DNA of 44,835 nucleotides from Phormidium willei BDU 130791 (GTDB taxonomy: Bacteria; Cyanobacteriota; Cyanobacteriia; Cyanobacteriales; Geitlerinemataceae), in contig LSZA01000025.1 in NCBI GenBank assembly GCA_001637315.1, positions 1-44,835 on the forward strand, read 5' to 3'. The notes under the pieces are model-generated. The model was not told the DNA's origin. It saw nothing but the letters and a program-made list of their open reading frames with translations, and searched no databases. Of the stretch, positions 33,817-43,355 are shown piece after piece; positions within the stretch are counted from its first letter, which is position 1; the number at the start of each line of letters is the position of its first letter. The translations under genes and the position numbers were made by a program.

Positions 33817-34953
33817 CTAACGGTGTTCTCGGGGAACAAACGTGCGATCGCGTTCTCCCACGTAAATCTGAGTCGGACGGAAAATGCGGTTCTCGTTTAA
33901 CTGTTCCTTCCAGTGAGCCAACCAACCCGCCACACGAGCGATCGCAAACAACGGCGTAAATAGATCCGTGGGAATCCCCAACTTGCGGTACACCAAACCC
34001 GAATAGAAATCCACATTGGCGTAAATTCCCTTGTCACCGAGGCGATCTTCAACCAACCGTTCCAACTCCACCGCGATCTCATAATAGCGATCGCCCCCAA
34101 AGCGATCGAACAACCGCTCCGCCAAATCCTGCAAAATCCTCGCCCGAGGATCCTTCACCTTATAGACACGGTGACCAAAGCCCATAATCTTGCGTTTCTG
34201 GCGAATACAATCATCCAAATAGGGCGCCGCATTTTCCACCGCCCCAATCTCTTCGAGCATTTCGATCACTTCCTCATTGGCCCCACCATGCAGCGGTCCC
34301 CCGAGAGTTCCCACCGCCGACGCAATGACAGCATAGGGATCCGTCAGCGTCGAGGACGTCACCATCGCCGAGAACGTGGACGCATTAATCGAATGTTCCG
34401 CGTGTAACATCAAACAGATATCAAACACATGAGCCGCCAACGGATCCGGTTCCCGTTCCCGCAGCATATAGAGAAAATTCGCCGCATAACTGAGATCATC
34501 GCGAGGCTGAACCGGATCATTTCCCTTGCGGATTAACTGAAACGCCGCCACCATCGTGGGAATCTTCGCCAGCAGACGAATCACCGCATTGCGGATATAA
34601 ATGGGATCATCGAGCGCCCGCCGAGAATAGAACAGCCCCAACGCTGCCGCCGACGCCTGTAGCGCATCCATCGGGTGACCGCTTTCAGGAAAACATTTCA
34701 TCATGTCCCGAATCCGGTACTTAATCCGCCGATGGTAGCGAATATCATGTTCAAAGGCTTCAAGTTCCGTCTGACTGGGCAGATGCCCCCAAATCAAGAG
34801 GTATGCCGTCTCCAAAAAACTACTGTGCCTGGCTAAATCCTCAATGCGGATACCGCGATACTCTAAGATGCCCTGCGTGCCGTCAATATAACTAATACTA
34901 GACTTAGCGGCTGGTACACCTTCTAAACCGGGTTTGTAGAGATCGACCGACAT
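33817..34953 (-). CDS. gltA: Citrate synthase
   Basis: It condenses oxaloacetate and acetyl-CoA to citrate and enters carbon into the TCA branch that supplies 2-oxoglutarate. The protein has 378 residues from ATG 34953 (MSVDLYKPGLEGVP), preceded by GAGGGG at 5 nt; a TTG/ATG leader upstream is not conserved. Catalytic residues are visible: His in LHAEHS, His in PLHGGANE and GFGHRVYK, and Asp in NVDFYSG. It is close to 2-methylcitrate synthase in fold, but no prp genes are present, so citrate synthase is the better call. The divergent PlsY fusion lies across a 270-bp gap. Confidence 0.95.
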   Translation of the reverse strand: MSVDLYKPGLEGVPAAKSSISYIDGTQGILEYRGIRIEDLARHSSFLETAYLLIWGHLPSQTELEAFEHDIRYHRRIKYRIRDMMKCFPESGHPMDALQASAAALGLFYSRRALDDPIYIRNAVIRLLAKIPTMVAAFQLIRKGNDPVQPRDDLSYAANFLYMLREREPDPLAAHVFDICLMLHAEHSINASTFSAMVTSSTLTDPYAVIASAVGTLGGPLHGGANEEVIEMLEEIGAVENAAPYLDDCIRQKRKIMGFGHRVYKVKDPRARILQDLAERLFDRFGGDRYYEIAVELERLVEDRLGDKGIYANVDFYSGLVYRKLGIPTDLFTPLFAIARVAGWLAHWKEQLNENRIFRPTQIYVGERDRTFVPREHR

Positions 34954-35192
34954 AGAACCCCTCGTTAACACAACGTGCGTAATACTTTAAGCTGCTATTC
35001 TCCCACGAATCCTCTCAAGAGGATGTCATGGAATGCTTTTAATTGCCCCATCTGTCTAAAAAACAGCCCCGAGACAACCGGCGCATCGAGCCAGTGACTG
35101 CGATCAGGCTAAGCGCCCCGTTCACCTTACCATACGCCAGATTTTCCTGACATCTCAAGTCCGTTCTTGCCCCTGGCCTTTTGCCTCCTGCC

Positions 35193-35220
35193 TGTTCCCT
35201 GTTCCCTGTTCCCTGTTCCC
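35193..35220 (+). repeat. Short tandem heptamer repeat, TGTTCCC x4
   Basis: Four perfect TGTTCCC heptamers (35193-35199 to 35214-35220) end three bases before the ATG at 35224 and are preceded by similar pyrimidine-rich text (GCCTTTTGCCTCCTGCC). The tract occupies the position where a Shine-Dalgarno sequence would be. The remainder of 34954-35192 holds no gene. Confidence 0.8.
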
Positions 35221-35223
35221 CCT

Positions 35224-38184
35224 ATGTCCCTACCCCCCTTCCTCGCCGCATGTCTCGTTCTCATCGCCAGTGTTCTCCTCGGGGGACTCCCCCTGCTGGC
35301 GGCGATCGTCCGTTGGGTGAGCGATGAAGACCTCTCCCATCAAGGAACCGGCAATCTGGGCGTGTCCGCCGCCTTCTACCACGGCGGAACCGTTGCCGGC
35401 ATCCTGGCCGTTCTCTCAGAAGCCAGCAAAGGCATCCTTGTGGTTCTCCTCGCTCGCTGGATGCTGCCCCAACTGCCCAGTTTTGAACTGGTCGCCCTGA
35501 TGGCATTAGTCCTCGGACGTTATAGCTTTAAACAAGGGGCCGGAACCACCAACACCGTTTGGGGAATCGTCGCCCATGACTGGCGCATCGCCCTATTCGT
35601 TGCCCTCATCAGTGGTGCCAGTTTTACCCTAATTCGCGAGCGTCAGGCAGGGCAGACCCTCTCGCTTGCCCTGCTTCCGGCCATCACCTGGATGCTGTAT
35701 CCCCAGAGTCCGGGGCGATTACTCGCCGCTCTTGGACTCAGTTGTGCCTTGTCTATCATTTATCAAACCATGTCCGATGATCTTGACTTACCCGTTCGCG
35801 GGGGACAACCCGAAACCCGTAAACTCTTTCAGTTTTTCCGAGCCGATCGCGTCTTATTGAGTCTCGATCGCCCCCTCACGCCAGAACGAGTGGGTGGTAA
35901 AGCCGCCACTCTCTCCCGTTTGCGACTCTGGGGGTATCCCGTCCCTCCTGGTTGGGTCTTTCTGCCAGGGGACGATTCTCAACTGTTTGCCGAAGCCCTC
36001 GATCCTCAGCCGGAACAGCCTCTCATTGCCCGTTCATCGGCTCTTGGAGAAGATAGCCAACAGGCCACCGCCGCCGGACAATATGAGAGCGTCCCCAACC
36101 TCACCAGTCGTCCCGCCTTAGAAGAAGCCCTCGATCGCTGTCTGGCCTCCTATGACAACCCCGCCGCCTTGCAATATCGCCAGGAACGACAAGCGGACCA
36201 CCACAGCGAGGAAGAGTCTTGGGGAGCCATGGCGGTTTTAGTCCAAGAACAGGTGGTGGGAGTCTTTTCCGGGGTAGCCTTTAGTCGCGATCCCGTCTCC
36301 CGCTGTGGCGATCGCGTCGCCATTGAATGTCTACCCGGAGAGGCCGCTCAGGTCGTATCGGGCCAAGTCACCCCTGAACGCTATCGGGTGGAGGTGTCCT
36401 CAGACTTCGGGGAACTCGATTGGCGATCGCCAGCCACCGGACAAGATGAACGTCTCGTGGTTAGCGGCGACAAGGGAGATGTTCCCACCCCCCTACTGCG
36501 ACGAGTGGCCGTCCTGGCCCGGGAATTAGAACAACGACTGCAAAACGTCCCCCAGGACATCGAATGGAGTTATGACGGAGAAACCCTCTGGGTGCTGCAA
36601 GCTCGCCCCATCACCACCCTACTGCCCATCTGGACGCGACAAATTGCCGCCGAAGTGATTCCCGGCTTTATTCGTCCCCTCACCTGGTCCATCAACCGCC
36701 CCCTTACCTGTGGCGTTTGGGGGGAAATCTTCACCCTCGTCCTCGGCGATCGCGCCGAAGGCTTAGATTTCAGTCAAACCGCCACCCTGCACTATTCCAG
36801 CGCCTATTTCAACGCCTCATTGCTCGGGGAGATCTTCCTACGCATGGGACTTCCTCCCGAGAGTCTAGCCTTTTTAACCGAAGGTGCTTCGATGAGTCGT
36901 CCCTCCTGGCGAGCCACCCTCAGCAATGTCCCCGGCTTGCTGCGACTGCTTCGTCGTCAATGGCGCTTAGAGTCTGACTTTCAACAAGATTATCGTCACA
37001 CCTTACAGCCACTCCTAGAGGCCTTAGAGACCGATCCCGCCTGTCGCTTCAGTGGCGATCGCCGGCTTCCTCTCCAGTCTCCTGAAGCCCTAATTAAGCG
37101 AATTCAACGCATCTTAGAGGGCTTAGAACTCGTCACCTACTACAACATCCTCGCCCCCCTCGGCTTTGCAGCCAAGAAAGCCCTCTTTAAAGCGGACGAA
37201 GGGAGTTTAGACAATGGGGCCATGCCCGAAGTGGCCGCCCTAACGGCTCTCGAAAACATCGCCGAGTCAGCTCGTCATCTGCTCCCCGAAGACTGTCTCG
37301 ATGGAGCAGAGTTATTTACCCATCTAGCAGAACGCAACGATGGCCAGCAAATTCTCCAGCAGTTGGAGGAGTTTTTAGAGCAGTTTGGCTATCTCAGTGA
37401 AGTGGGAACCGATATCGCCGTGGCCACCTGGCGCGAGGATCCACGCCCCGTTCGCGCCCTGTTTGCTCAATTGGTGCAAAACAATGATTCAGAGCTTTCT
37501 CGGCGCTCTAAGACCCCAAAATCAGAGGCTGGAGTGGTACAACGGGCGCTCAACCTCAAGGGTCAGGTGGCGGAGATCTATAGTCGTTTGCTCGCTCAGT
37601 TGCGTTGGAGTTTTCTGACCTTAGAACAGCTCTTGATCGAATCGGGCCAGTTGCAGCATCAGGGGGATATCTTCTTTTTAGTGATTCATGAAGTGCGGGG
37701 ATTGGTGGCCCGAGATAATCCCAGTTTGGCAGAGTTGGTTCCTGAATTGGTGGCCCAACGACAGGCCAAATGGGAGCGCGATCGCCAACGACCCGAAATT
37801 CCCTATGTCAGCTATGGAACCCCTCCCATGACTCTCTTAACGCCCTCGAACCAACAGGCGCGATCGCAGCTTTGCGGGATTGGCGCCAGTGCTGGCCAAG
37901 CCGAGGGCCAGGTTAAAGTCGTCCGACAACTAGCAGATGCCTTGCAATTACAGCCCCAGACCATTTTAGTCGTCCCCTACACCGACTCGGGCTGGATGCC
38001 CCTGTTAGCTCGGGCCAGTGGCTTAATTTCTCAGGTTGGGGGACGCTTATCTCATGGGGCGATCGTCGCCCGCGAATATGGCATTCCCGCCGTCATGAAT
38101 GTCCCCAACGTCACCAACCTCCTCAAAGATGGCCAACGAGTTCGTCTTGATGGCGAAACCGGAACCATTGATATCCTCTCTTGA
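35224..38184 (+). CDS. Fusion of a degenerate PlsY-like domain with a PEP-synthase-type enzyme
   Basis: The protein has 986 residues from ATG 35224 (the frame extends to 35167 through repeat text). Residues 1 to about 185 contain several membrane helices. GTGNLGVSAAFYHGG (41-55), ASKGILVVLLAR and SFKQGAGTT (101-109) correspond to the GSGN, KG and FKGGKG motifs of PlsY glycerol-3-phosphate acyltransferase, but are degenerate. Residues about 220-480 are an ATP-grasp PEP/pyruvate-binding domain (GGKAATLSRL, LIARSSALGED, PQDIEWSYDG, LQARPI). The C-terminal phosphohistidine domain carries GGRLSHGAIVARE (His944). The layout with a long middle domain resembles rifampicin phosphotransferases. It may phosphorylate a membrane-delivered substrate; substrate unknown. 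Confidence 0.85.
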   Translation: MSLPPFLAACLVLIASVLLGGLPLLAAIVRWVSDEDLSHQGTGNLGVSAAFYHGGTVAGILAVLSEASKGILVVLLARWMLPQLPSFELVALMALVLGRYSFKQGAGTTNTVWGIVAHDWRIALFVALISGASFTLIRERQAGQTLSLALLPAITWMLYPQSPGRLLAALGLSCALSIIYQTMSDDLDLPVRGGQPETRKLFQFFRADRVLLSLDRPLTPERVGGKAATLSRLRLWGYPVPPGWVFLPGDDSQLFAEALDPQPEQPLIARSSALGEDSQQATAAGQYESVPNLTSRPALEEALDRCLASYDNPAALQYRQERQADHHSEEESWGAMAVLVQEQVVGVFSGVAFSRDPVSRCGDRVAIECLPGEAAQVVSGQVTPERYRVEVSSDFGELDWRSPATGQDERLVVSGDKGDVPTPLLRRVAVLARELEQRLQNVPQDIEWSYDGETLWVLQARPITTLLPIWTRQIAAEVIPGFIRPLTWSINRPLTCGVWGEIFTLVLGDRAEGLDFSQTATLHYSSAYFNASLLGEIFLRMGLPPESLAFLTEGASMSRPSWRATLSNVPGLLRLLRRQWRLESDFQQDYRHTLQPLLEALETDPACRFSGDRRLPLQSPEALIKRIQRILEGLELVTYYNILAPLGFAAKKALFKADEGSLDNGAMPEVAALTALENIAESARHLLPEDCLDGAELFTHLAERNDGQQILQQLEEFLEQFGYLSEVGTDIAVATWREDPRPVRALFAQLVQNNDSELSRRSKTPKSEAGVVQRALNLKGQVAEIYSRLLAQLRWSFLTLEQLLIESGQLQHQGDIFFLVIHEVRGLVARDNPSLAELVPELVAQRQAKWERDRQRPEIPYVSYGTPPMTLLTPSNQQARSQLCGIGASAGQAEGQVKVVRQLADALQLQPQTILVVPYTDSGWMPLLARASGLISQVGGRLSHGAIVAREYGIPAVMNVPNVTNLLKDGQRVRLDGETGTIDILS

Positions 38185-38382
38185 GTCGGGTTCTGAGACT
38201 GGCAGCGAGCCAAATCCCTTGTTACCCTGGGGATAGCAGTACCCCCATGAGATCACCCATCTCCGAATTCCTGAACTGATTCAGGATGTATCGCTCCCCC
38301 ATCGAGGCTTCAACATCGCCGACTGGATCTCTGGGGTTGAGTGGCTCGTTGCGCCTCGGTTCTATCTCCCAAGGAGGCCCTT

Positions 38383-38709
38383 ATGAAATCCAGCTTGTTT
38401 GCCATCACGGTGATCATCCTCGGAGTGATTGGCGTGAGTCCTCAGGCCAGTGCCGATGAAGCTGAATCCTTAGAATTAGATGAAAATGTTAGTACTCGGG
38501 TTGAAGACTTACGACTCGACGAAATTCGCACCACTCCCGAGCCTCAAGAAGAATTACAACTTCCGGAACTGTTAGAAACGTTGAATTATCAGGGACTGAT
38601 GTTTGATTCGGTGACGATTCAAATCAACGATCCTGATCGCCTTCCTCAAGAGCAAGCCAGTCAGTTTAACCTGCGTATGGCCATCGAAGAGCCTCAAACG
38701 CAGGAGTAA
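38383..38709 (+). CDS. Small exported acidic protein, unknown function
   Basis: I do not recognise this gene. The 108-residue product has a signal peptide (MKSSLFAITVIILGVIGVSPQASA) and a short mature part rich in Glu/Leu (DEAESLELDEN, EELQLPELLETL). ATG 38383 follows a strong AAGGAGG ribosome site by 5 nt, which supports it being translated; an upstream frame start at 38341 is not needed. It ends 3 nt before the convergent KDPG aldolase stop. No Cys or lipobox is seen. Confidence 0.65.
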   Translation: MKSSLFAITVIILGVIGVSPQASADEAESLELDENVSTRVEDLRLDEIRTTPEPQEELQLPELLETLNYQGLMFDSVTIQINDPDRLPQEQASQFNLRMAIEEPQTQE

Positions 38710-38712
38710 TGC

Positions 38713-39348
38713 TTAGCACAAGTGAATCCCTCGCCAGACTCGTGATCGCGCCTCCACGGACGACCAATTCTCAGCCTTGATATCCGACGGCGCAAACAGT
38801 CCCGTCGACACCCCCACCGCCACGGCCCCGGCCTCAAAAAAGGCTGGGGCCGTGTCTTGTGTGACGCCTCCGGTGGGAATCAGGGGAATCCCCCCCAGGG
38901 GAACCTGTAGACTCCGTAAATACTCAACCCCCCCCACAGCGGAGATGGGAAACACTTTGACCGCCGTGGCCCCGGCCTGCCAGGCCTGGATAATCTCCGT
39001 CGGGGTTAAGGCTCCAGGGATCATAGGAACTCCAGCGGCGATCGCCATCTCCAACAGACTCACATCCAAATGAGGACTAAAGAGAAATTGCGCCCCAGCG
39101 GCGATCGCCTCAGCCACCGCCGCCCTCGTCATGACGGTTCCTGCCCCAATTTGAGCCTGAGGGAACGATCGCCGTAGTCGTTCAACCAAAACCCCTGGGC
39201 GATCGCTAGTCCAAGTGACCTCTAAATAAGACAGGCCCCCGGCGATGGCCGCCGCTGCCATCCGTTCCCCCACCATCAGGGAGGGCGCACGCATCACGGC
39301 GATCACCGGTTTTTCTTGTAAGCCCTCAAGCCATCGCCAACCCCTCAC
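38713..39348 (-). CDS. eda: KDPG/KHG aldolase
   Basis: It cleaves 2-keto-3-deoxy-6-phosphogluconate to pyruvate and glyceraldehyde 3-phosphate, or a related keto acid, by a Schiff base. The protein has 211 residues with the catalytic Glu in YLEVTW (Glu43), GAGTVM (69-74), the Schiff-base Lys in TAVKVFPIS (Lys131) and the IPTGGVT phosphate site. The start is GTG 39348 with a weak ribosome site. No edd gene is visible in the window; Eda in cyanobacteria has been discussed as part of an Entner-Doudoroff branch that shares Zwf. Confidence 0.93.
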   Translation of the reverse strand: MRGWRWLEGLQEKPVIAVMRAPSLMVGERMAAAAIAGGLSYLEVTWTSDRPGVLVERLRRSFPQAQIGAGTVMTRAAVAEAIAAGAQFLFSPHLDVSLLEMAIAAGVPMIPGALTPTEIIQAWQAGATAVKVFPISAVGGVEYLRSLQVPLGGIPLIPTGGVTQDTAPAFFEAGAVAVGVSTGLFAPSDIKAENWSSVEARSRVWRGIHLC

Positions 39349-39371
39349 AACCGTTTAAATTTCTCCCTGAT

Positions 39372-39386
39372 CTCGCTTGCCGCGAG
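39372..39386 (-). terminator. Short hairpin after the TIR-WD40 gene
   Basis: CTCGC and GCGAG flank TTGCC, a 5-bp perfect GC stem 3 nt past the TIR-WD40 stop codon on the minus strand and just before the eda start codon. It may terminate or attenuate read-through. Confidence 0.35.
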
Positions 39387-39388
39387 GT

Positions 39389-42301
39389 CTACACACCCGG
39401 ACACATGGAGCGATCGCTCTCCTCAATGGTGGGATTCGTCGTCAAGTAATCATCGAGCCAATCGCAGCCAAGGCTCATCAACGTTCCCACCTCCACTTCT
39501 TCAATGGACTCGCGCATCTCCTCTAGGGGATCGATGTCCCAGAGAATCAAGGTGCGATCGGCACTCGCTGAGATTAACTTCTCACCATCCGTACTGAAAT
39601 CCAAGGCCCGAACCCAATTTTGGTGTCCAGACAAGGTTTTCAGCAACGTTCCCTCAAGATCCCAAAGACGCACCGTATTGTCCTTACCGGCCGAGGCCAA
39701 CACCTGACCATCTGGACTAAACGCTGCATCCCAAACCCAATCCGTATGACCCTCCAAGATCGCCACCGGGGTCGTCTCAAACTGGCCATCCTGCCATTTC
39801 CAAACGCGAATCGTTTTATCGCCACTAGCCGTCGCCAAATATTGACCATCTGAACTCAGACTTAAAGCATTAATCCAGCCATTATGAGCCTGAAACTCTT
39901 GCAGCAACTCGCCCTCGAATGACCAGACTTTGAGCCATCCACCACCACCGACGGAGACTAAGCCTTGATCCTCAGGCAAAAATCCCACATCCGTCGCCTC
40001 CGACTCATGCACCTCATCCAACTGTTGTAGAATCGCTCCGTCACTCAAACGCCAGAGAATCAAACGCCGTTCAGCCCCCGCTGAAGCCATCAATTCACCA
40101 TTGTCAGACACCGCAAAATTTTTCACCGTCGCCTCATGGCCTTCAAACAGGCGCACCGGCTCGCGTCCCTCACCATTGAGCAACGCCGGTAAATCCCACA
40201 ATTGCAGAGTGCCATCATAGCTGGCCGTAATAATAAAGCGGCCATCCGTGGTGAAGTGAGACGATCGCATCCCCGAGGAATACTCCACCGTTTGCAGTAA
40301 CTGCGCCCCATCTCCCTGCCAGATATTCAGGGTGGTATCGGCGACCGAACCAATCAGATCATTCGGGCTAAAGCGGACACCCTTGACCCCCGCACGATGG
40401 CCTTGGAGAATTTCCACCACAGCCCCCTCAATACTCCGCAAACGCACAGTCGCATCATCACTACCCGAGGCGATCGTATTGCCGTCGGGAGAGAACTGCA
40501 CGGTACGAACACTAGCATCATGACCGCTAAAGGTTTTCAAGAGAATCCCCTGAAGATTCCACAATCGCACCGTATCATCATCACTCCCGGTCACCAGGGT
40601 TTTACCATCCGGGGCAAAGCTGACACTACGAACCCAGTTACTATGGGCGCGCAAAGTTTGGTAAGGCTCGCCATCTAGCTGCCAAATGATGACCGTGTTG
40701 TCAGAACTGGCACTGGCGATATAGGTCCCATCGAGGGAAACATCAATATCCCAGACCTTATCACTATGGCCCGAAAACACCTGAATCGGGGCCATCGGCT
40801 GATCTTGAGCCAGAGGATTTTGCCGCACATTGACAATCTCTTGAATCTCAACCTCCTCAGCCATCCCGGCCTCATCCGGGGCCTCATCCCCCGCTATGGC
40901 TTCTGTTTCACCGGCGGCGGCCAGTAACTCCGTAAATGACCATTGTTTGACAAAGGTATCATGACCGGACGTAAACATCGTGCTGCCATCAGCACTAAAG
41001 GTAATGTCATTGACATCTCCCTGATGTGCGATAAACGAGGCGTGCAGGGTCCCATCGCTCTCCCATAACCAGACGCGTCCATCGATATCTCCGGTGACGA
41101 GATAGTCTTGGTTCGGGTGAACCCGTGCCGATCGCACGCTGGCATCATGAACTAAGCTATGCAGCAGTTCACCGTCCTCAACGTCCCAAATTTTCGCGGT
41201 TCCATCTTGGGACGCAGAAATAATGCGATCGCTCTCGGGAAACACCTCCACCCGCCGTACATTATCATCATGCTCTAAAACATGTTTGACACTCCCATCA
41301 ATGTTCCAAATCCGCACCGTACTGTCATCACTCGCTGAAACAATAAACTCTCCATTGGGTGCATAACGAATGCGATTGATTTGGTCTTGATGACCATTAA
41401 AGCGGTTTTTCTCTTGGACGTTATAGACCGCATCCCGTAGAGTTTCAAAGGTTTGCTCCTCAAGAGTGCTCGGGAAGTTTTGAGCGCTGTCCAAATTTGA
41501 GGCCGCTTGTACAGCAAATTGCAGGGCCTCCAAATCATCATCGGTAAACCGACGGGCTTGAGATAGGGCCACTAACGCCCGTACATTTTGCTCGCGGGCT
41601 AGGTTCCGCTGCTGCACCGCTTCCGCCCGTTCTTTCACCGCCACCACCGCCAGAATTAAGGTGACCACCAAGCCCGCTGCAACCCCAGTTAGGGTCGCCT
41701 TCTGCCGTTTGGATTGTTCCTGGCCACTAGCCAGCACATATTGAGTTTGCAAAGGCGTGGGTTTGGGGTCTTTCCCTTCGGCAATTCCCAGCCATTGTTC
41801 AGCTTGTTTGAGGTCATCTCCCCGTAACGCATAACTGGGATTGCGGTTTTTGCTATCCCATTCTAACGCCCGTTTTTGGAGCCGGGTATGAGCTTTGACA
41901 TGGTCTAAATCCGTATCTAATGTCGATAGAAGTTTAGGAAACGCCGTGTCGAAGGTTTCTGGATCATCATAGAAGAAAATCCAGTTTAGTTTAGCAAGTT
42001 CCGGGTGAACTTCATCATAGGACACTTCTTTGTGAACAATGGGAACCAACCGTTTATTATTCGCCACAGCATGATCGACTTCTTCACGGCATACCTGAGA
42101 TTTCACGGAATCGGGACTGAGGACAAACACAAAGTTATCCCCCGCTTCAATTCCCCGGTAAATTTCGTCACGCCAATCTGAGTTAAGAGGGATATTTTCC
42201 CAATCAACCCACACCTCTCGCTTGGCATCACAAAAGGCTTGATAGAGTTTTTGCACAAACTCTTTGTCGCGGCGGCAGTAGGAAATAAATGCGTCTGTCA
42301 T
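39389..42301 (-). CDS. TIR-transmembrane-WD40 protein
   Basis: The 970-residue protein has an N-terminal TIR domain (about 1-140; MTDAFISYCRRDKEFVQ at the start). SxxCxxE at Ser68, Cys71, Glu74 places the NAD-hydrolase-type catalytic Glu. One membrane helix follows (about 203-222, LTGVAAGLVVTLILAVVAV). About 14 WD40 repeats (about 302-925) then form two seven-blade propellers, with an acidic insert after the fourth. The C-terminal tail (SLGCDWLDDYLTTNP) resembles tails of other cyanobacterial TIR- or caspase-WD40 proteins. The likely role is a sensor in which WD40 ligand binding controls TIR output; immunity or stress signalling is inferred. Start ATG 42301. AT-rich upstream DNA separates it from the wall hydrolases. 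Confidence 0.93.
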   Translation of the reverse strand: MTDAFISYCRRDKEFVQKLYQAFCDAKREVWVDWENIPLNSDWRDEIYRGIEAGDNFVFVLSPDSVKSQVCREEVDHAVANNKRLVPIVHKEVSYDEVHPELAKLNWIFFYDDPETFDTAFPKLLSTLDTDLDHVKAHTRLQKRALEWDSKNRNPSYALRGDDLKQAEQWLGIAEGKDPKPTPLQTQYVLASGQEQSKRQKATLTGVAAGLVVTLILAVVAVKERAEAVQQRNLAREQNVRALVALSQARRFTDDDLEALQFAVQAASNLDSAQNFPSTLEEQTFETLRDAVYNVQEKNRFNGHQDQINRIRYAPNGEFIVSASDDSTVRIWNIDGSVKHVLEHDDNVRRVEVFPESDRIISASQDGTAKIWDVEDGELLHSLVHDASVRSARVHPNQDYLVTGDIDGRVWLWESDGTLHASFIAHQGDVNDITFSADGSTMFTSGHDTFVKQWSFTELLAAAGETEAIAGDEAPDEAGMAEEVEIQEIVNVRQNPLAQDQPMAPIQVFSGHSDKVWDIDVSLDGTYIASASSDNTVIIWQLDGEPYQTLRAHSNWVRSVSFAPDGKTLVTGSDDDTVRLWNLQGILLKTFSGHDASVRTVQFSPDGNTIASGSDDATVRLRSIEGAVVEILQGHRAGVKGVRFSPNDLIGSVADTTLNIWQGDGAQLLQTVEYSSGMRSSHFTTDGRFIITASYDGTLQLWDLPALLNGEGREPVRLFEGHEATVKNFAVSDNGELMASAGAERRLILWRLSDGAILQQLDEVHESEATDVGFLPEDQGLVSVGGGGWLKVWSFEGELLQEFQAHNGWINALSLSSDGQYLATASGDKTIRVWKWQDGQFETTPVAILEGHTDWVWDAAFSPDGQVLASAGKDNTVRLWDLEGTLLKTLSGHQNWVRALDFSTDGEKLISASADRTLILWDIDPLEEMRESIEEVEVGTLMSLGCDWLDDYLTTNPTIEESDRSMCPGV

Positions 42302-42599
42302 GGTTGATACACCTGATATTAGTCAACAACAAAATCGGATTACTTTTTTGTTTGTAGCTTGGAAAAAGATTGAAACTTTAAAATTTCAAATCTTCAAAAT
42401 ATTCCGCAAACTGTATTCATTCTTTTTGGAAAAATGAATGCAGTCTTCCATGAAAAACTGAGGCTAAAAATAACAAGCCAAATTGATATTAGATTAAAAT
42501 CCTTGTCATAGCAGTGGAATTTTATCTGTACAATTTGCTTAGTCTAACACACTATTAATTAGCCCAGAAATTAGTTCAAAAACAAAAAATTAGACACCA
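42302..42599. other. 298-bp AT-rich intergenic region
   Basis: No gene is visible. It contains a strong hairpin (42410-42444) and should hold the TIR-WD40 promoter on the minus strand. Base composition is far more AT-rich than the surrounding genes. Confidence 0.6.
42410..42444 (-). terminator. Long hairpin, possible terminator of the C39-like gene
   Basis: ACTGTATTCATT pairs with AATGAATGCAGT (one G-T wobble), and the stem extends with T/A pairs around a GG loop. It lies 155 nt past the C39-like stop codon and about 110 nt upstream of the TIR-WD40 start. A T run is not obvious, so an operator or RNA structure is also possible. Confidence 0.4.
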
Positions 42600-43304
42600 T
42601 TACTTGGAAACATAATGAATCCATAAATCTCCATCCGTCCCGCAAACACGACTCATCATGCCATACGAATACGTCAACCCTTCCCCAGTCCGTTGGCTGT
42701 CGTAGCCCCATTCATACCATTCCCCATAGGGATCATTAACAATCCAACCGCGATCGTTGTAGCCACGAATGACAATAATATGCCCTGATTTCGTGAACCA
42801 ACCATGAACAATCACTGGGTTTCCGGCAGCCAACCAATCTTTGACTTGTCCCCATTTTGCATCCGGTTGAAAATCATCTTGATACCCGTAGGCGCGAATC
42901 ACTTTTGCTAAATCCACGGGAGAGTGACGAGACAAGCCATTATCAAGACAGTATTGATAGAGTTCATCTTCGAGTTGATCGCCCCATTGATTCATCGGAG
43001 GATGTCCCAAATAAGCCAAACACATCGCCGCACAAGTCACATTGCAAGACCCATGAGGATTATTGACGTTATCGAGTTGCGATAAATAGGGAACCGCTAA
43101 ATTCGTCTGTTGAGGGATTCCGGGACTGAGAGTTTGTGTTTCTGGAGGTTGAGGAGGATTGCGCCAAAGGTTAACGAAATCGGAAGTTGCTTCGAGCAGT
43201 TCAGGATGAGTTTGGCGCAGTTCTTGTTCAAGATAAGCTAACGCCGCATCTTGATGAGAATTGCCTTGATAGTATTTAGCAACCTTGACTAAAGAAATGG
43301 TCAT
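42600..43304 (-). CDS. C39-like papain-fold peptidase/amidase
   Basis: The protein has 234 residues. After an N-terminal helical segment (about 1-45) and Pro-rich linker (NPPQPPETQTLSPGIPQQ), the C39_2 domain begins at VPYLSQLDN (71). The catalytic Cys is in GSCNVT (Cys87), the His in SGHIIVI (His175), and NDPYGEW gives the third residue (Asp191). No signal peptide is seen. This domain is nearly identical in layout to the one in the next gene upstream. It probably hydrolyses peptide or amide bonds, perhaps in wall or secreted peptides; substrate unknown. Start ATG 43304. It lies 51 nt after the GH19 fusion gene. Confidence 0.8.
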   Translation of the reverse strand: MTISLVKVAKYYQGNSHQDAALAYLEQELRQTHPELLEATSDFVNLWRNPPQPPETQTLSPGIPQQTNLAVPYLSQLDNVNNPHGSCNVTCAAMCLAYLGHPPMNQWGDQLEDELYQYCLDNGLSRHSPVDLAKVIRAYGYQDDFQPDAKWGQVKDWLAAGNPVIVHGWFTKSGHIIVIRGYNDRGWIVNDPYGEWYEWGYDSQRTGEGLTYSYGMMSRVCGTDGDLWIHYVSK

Positions 43305-43355
43305 GATTTATTTAGCAAACGATTGGGACATCAAACAATGGACAAGATTGGGGGC

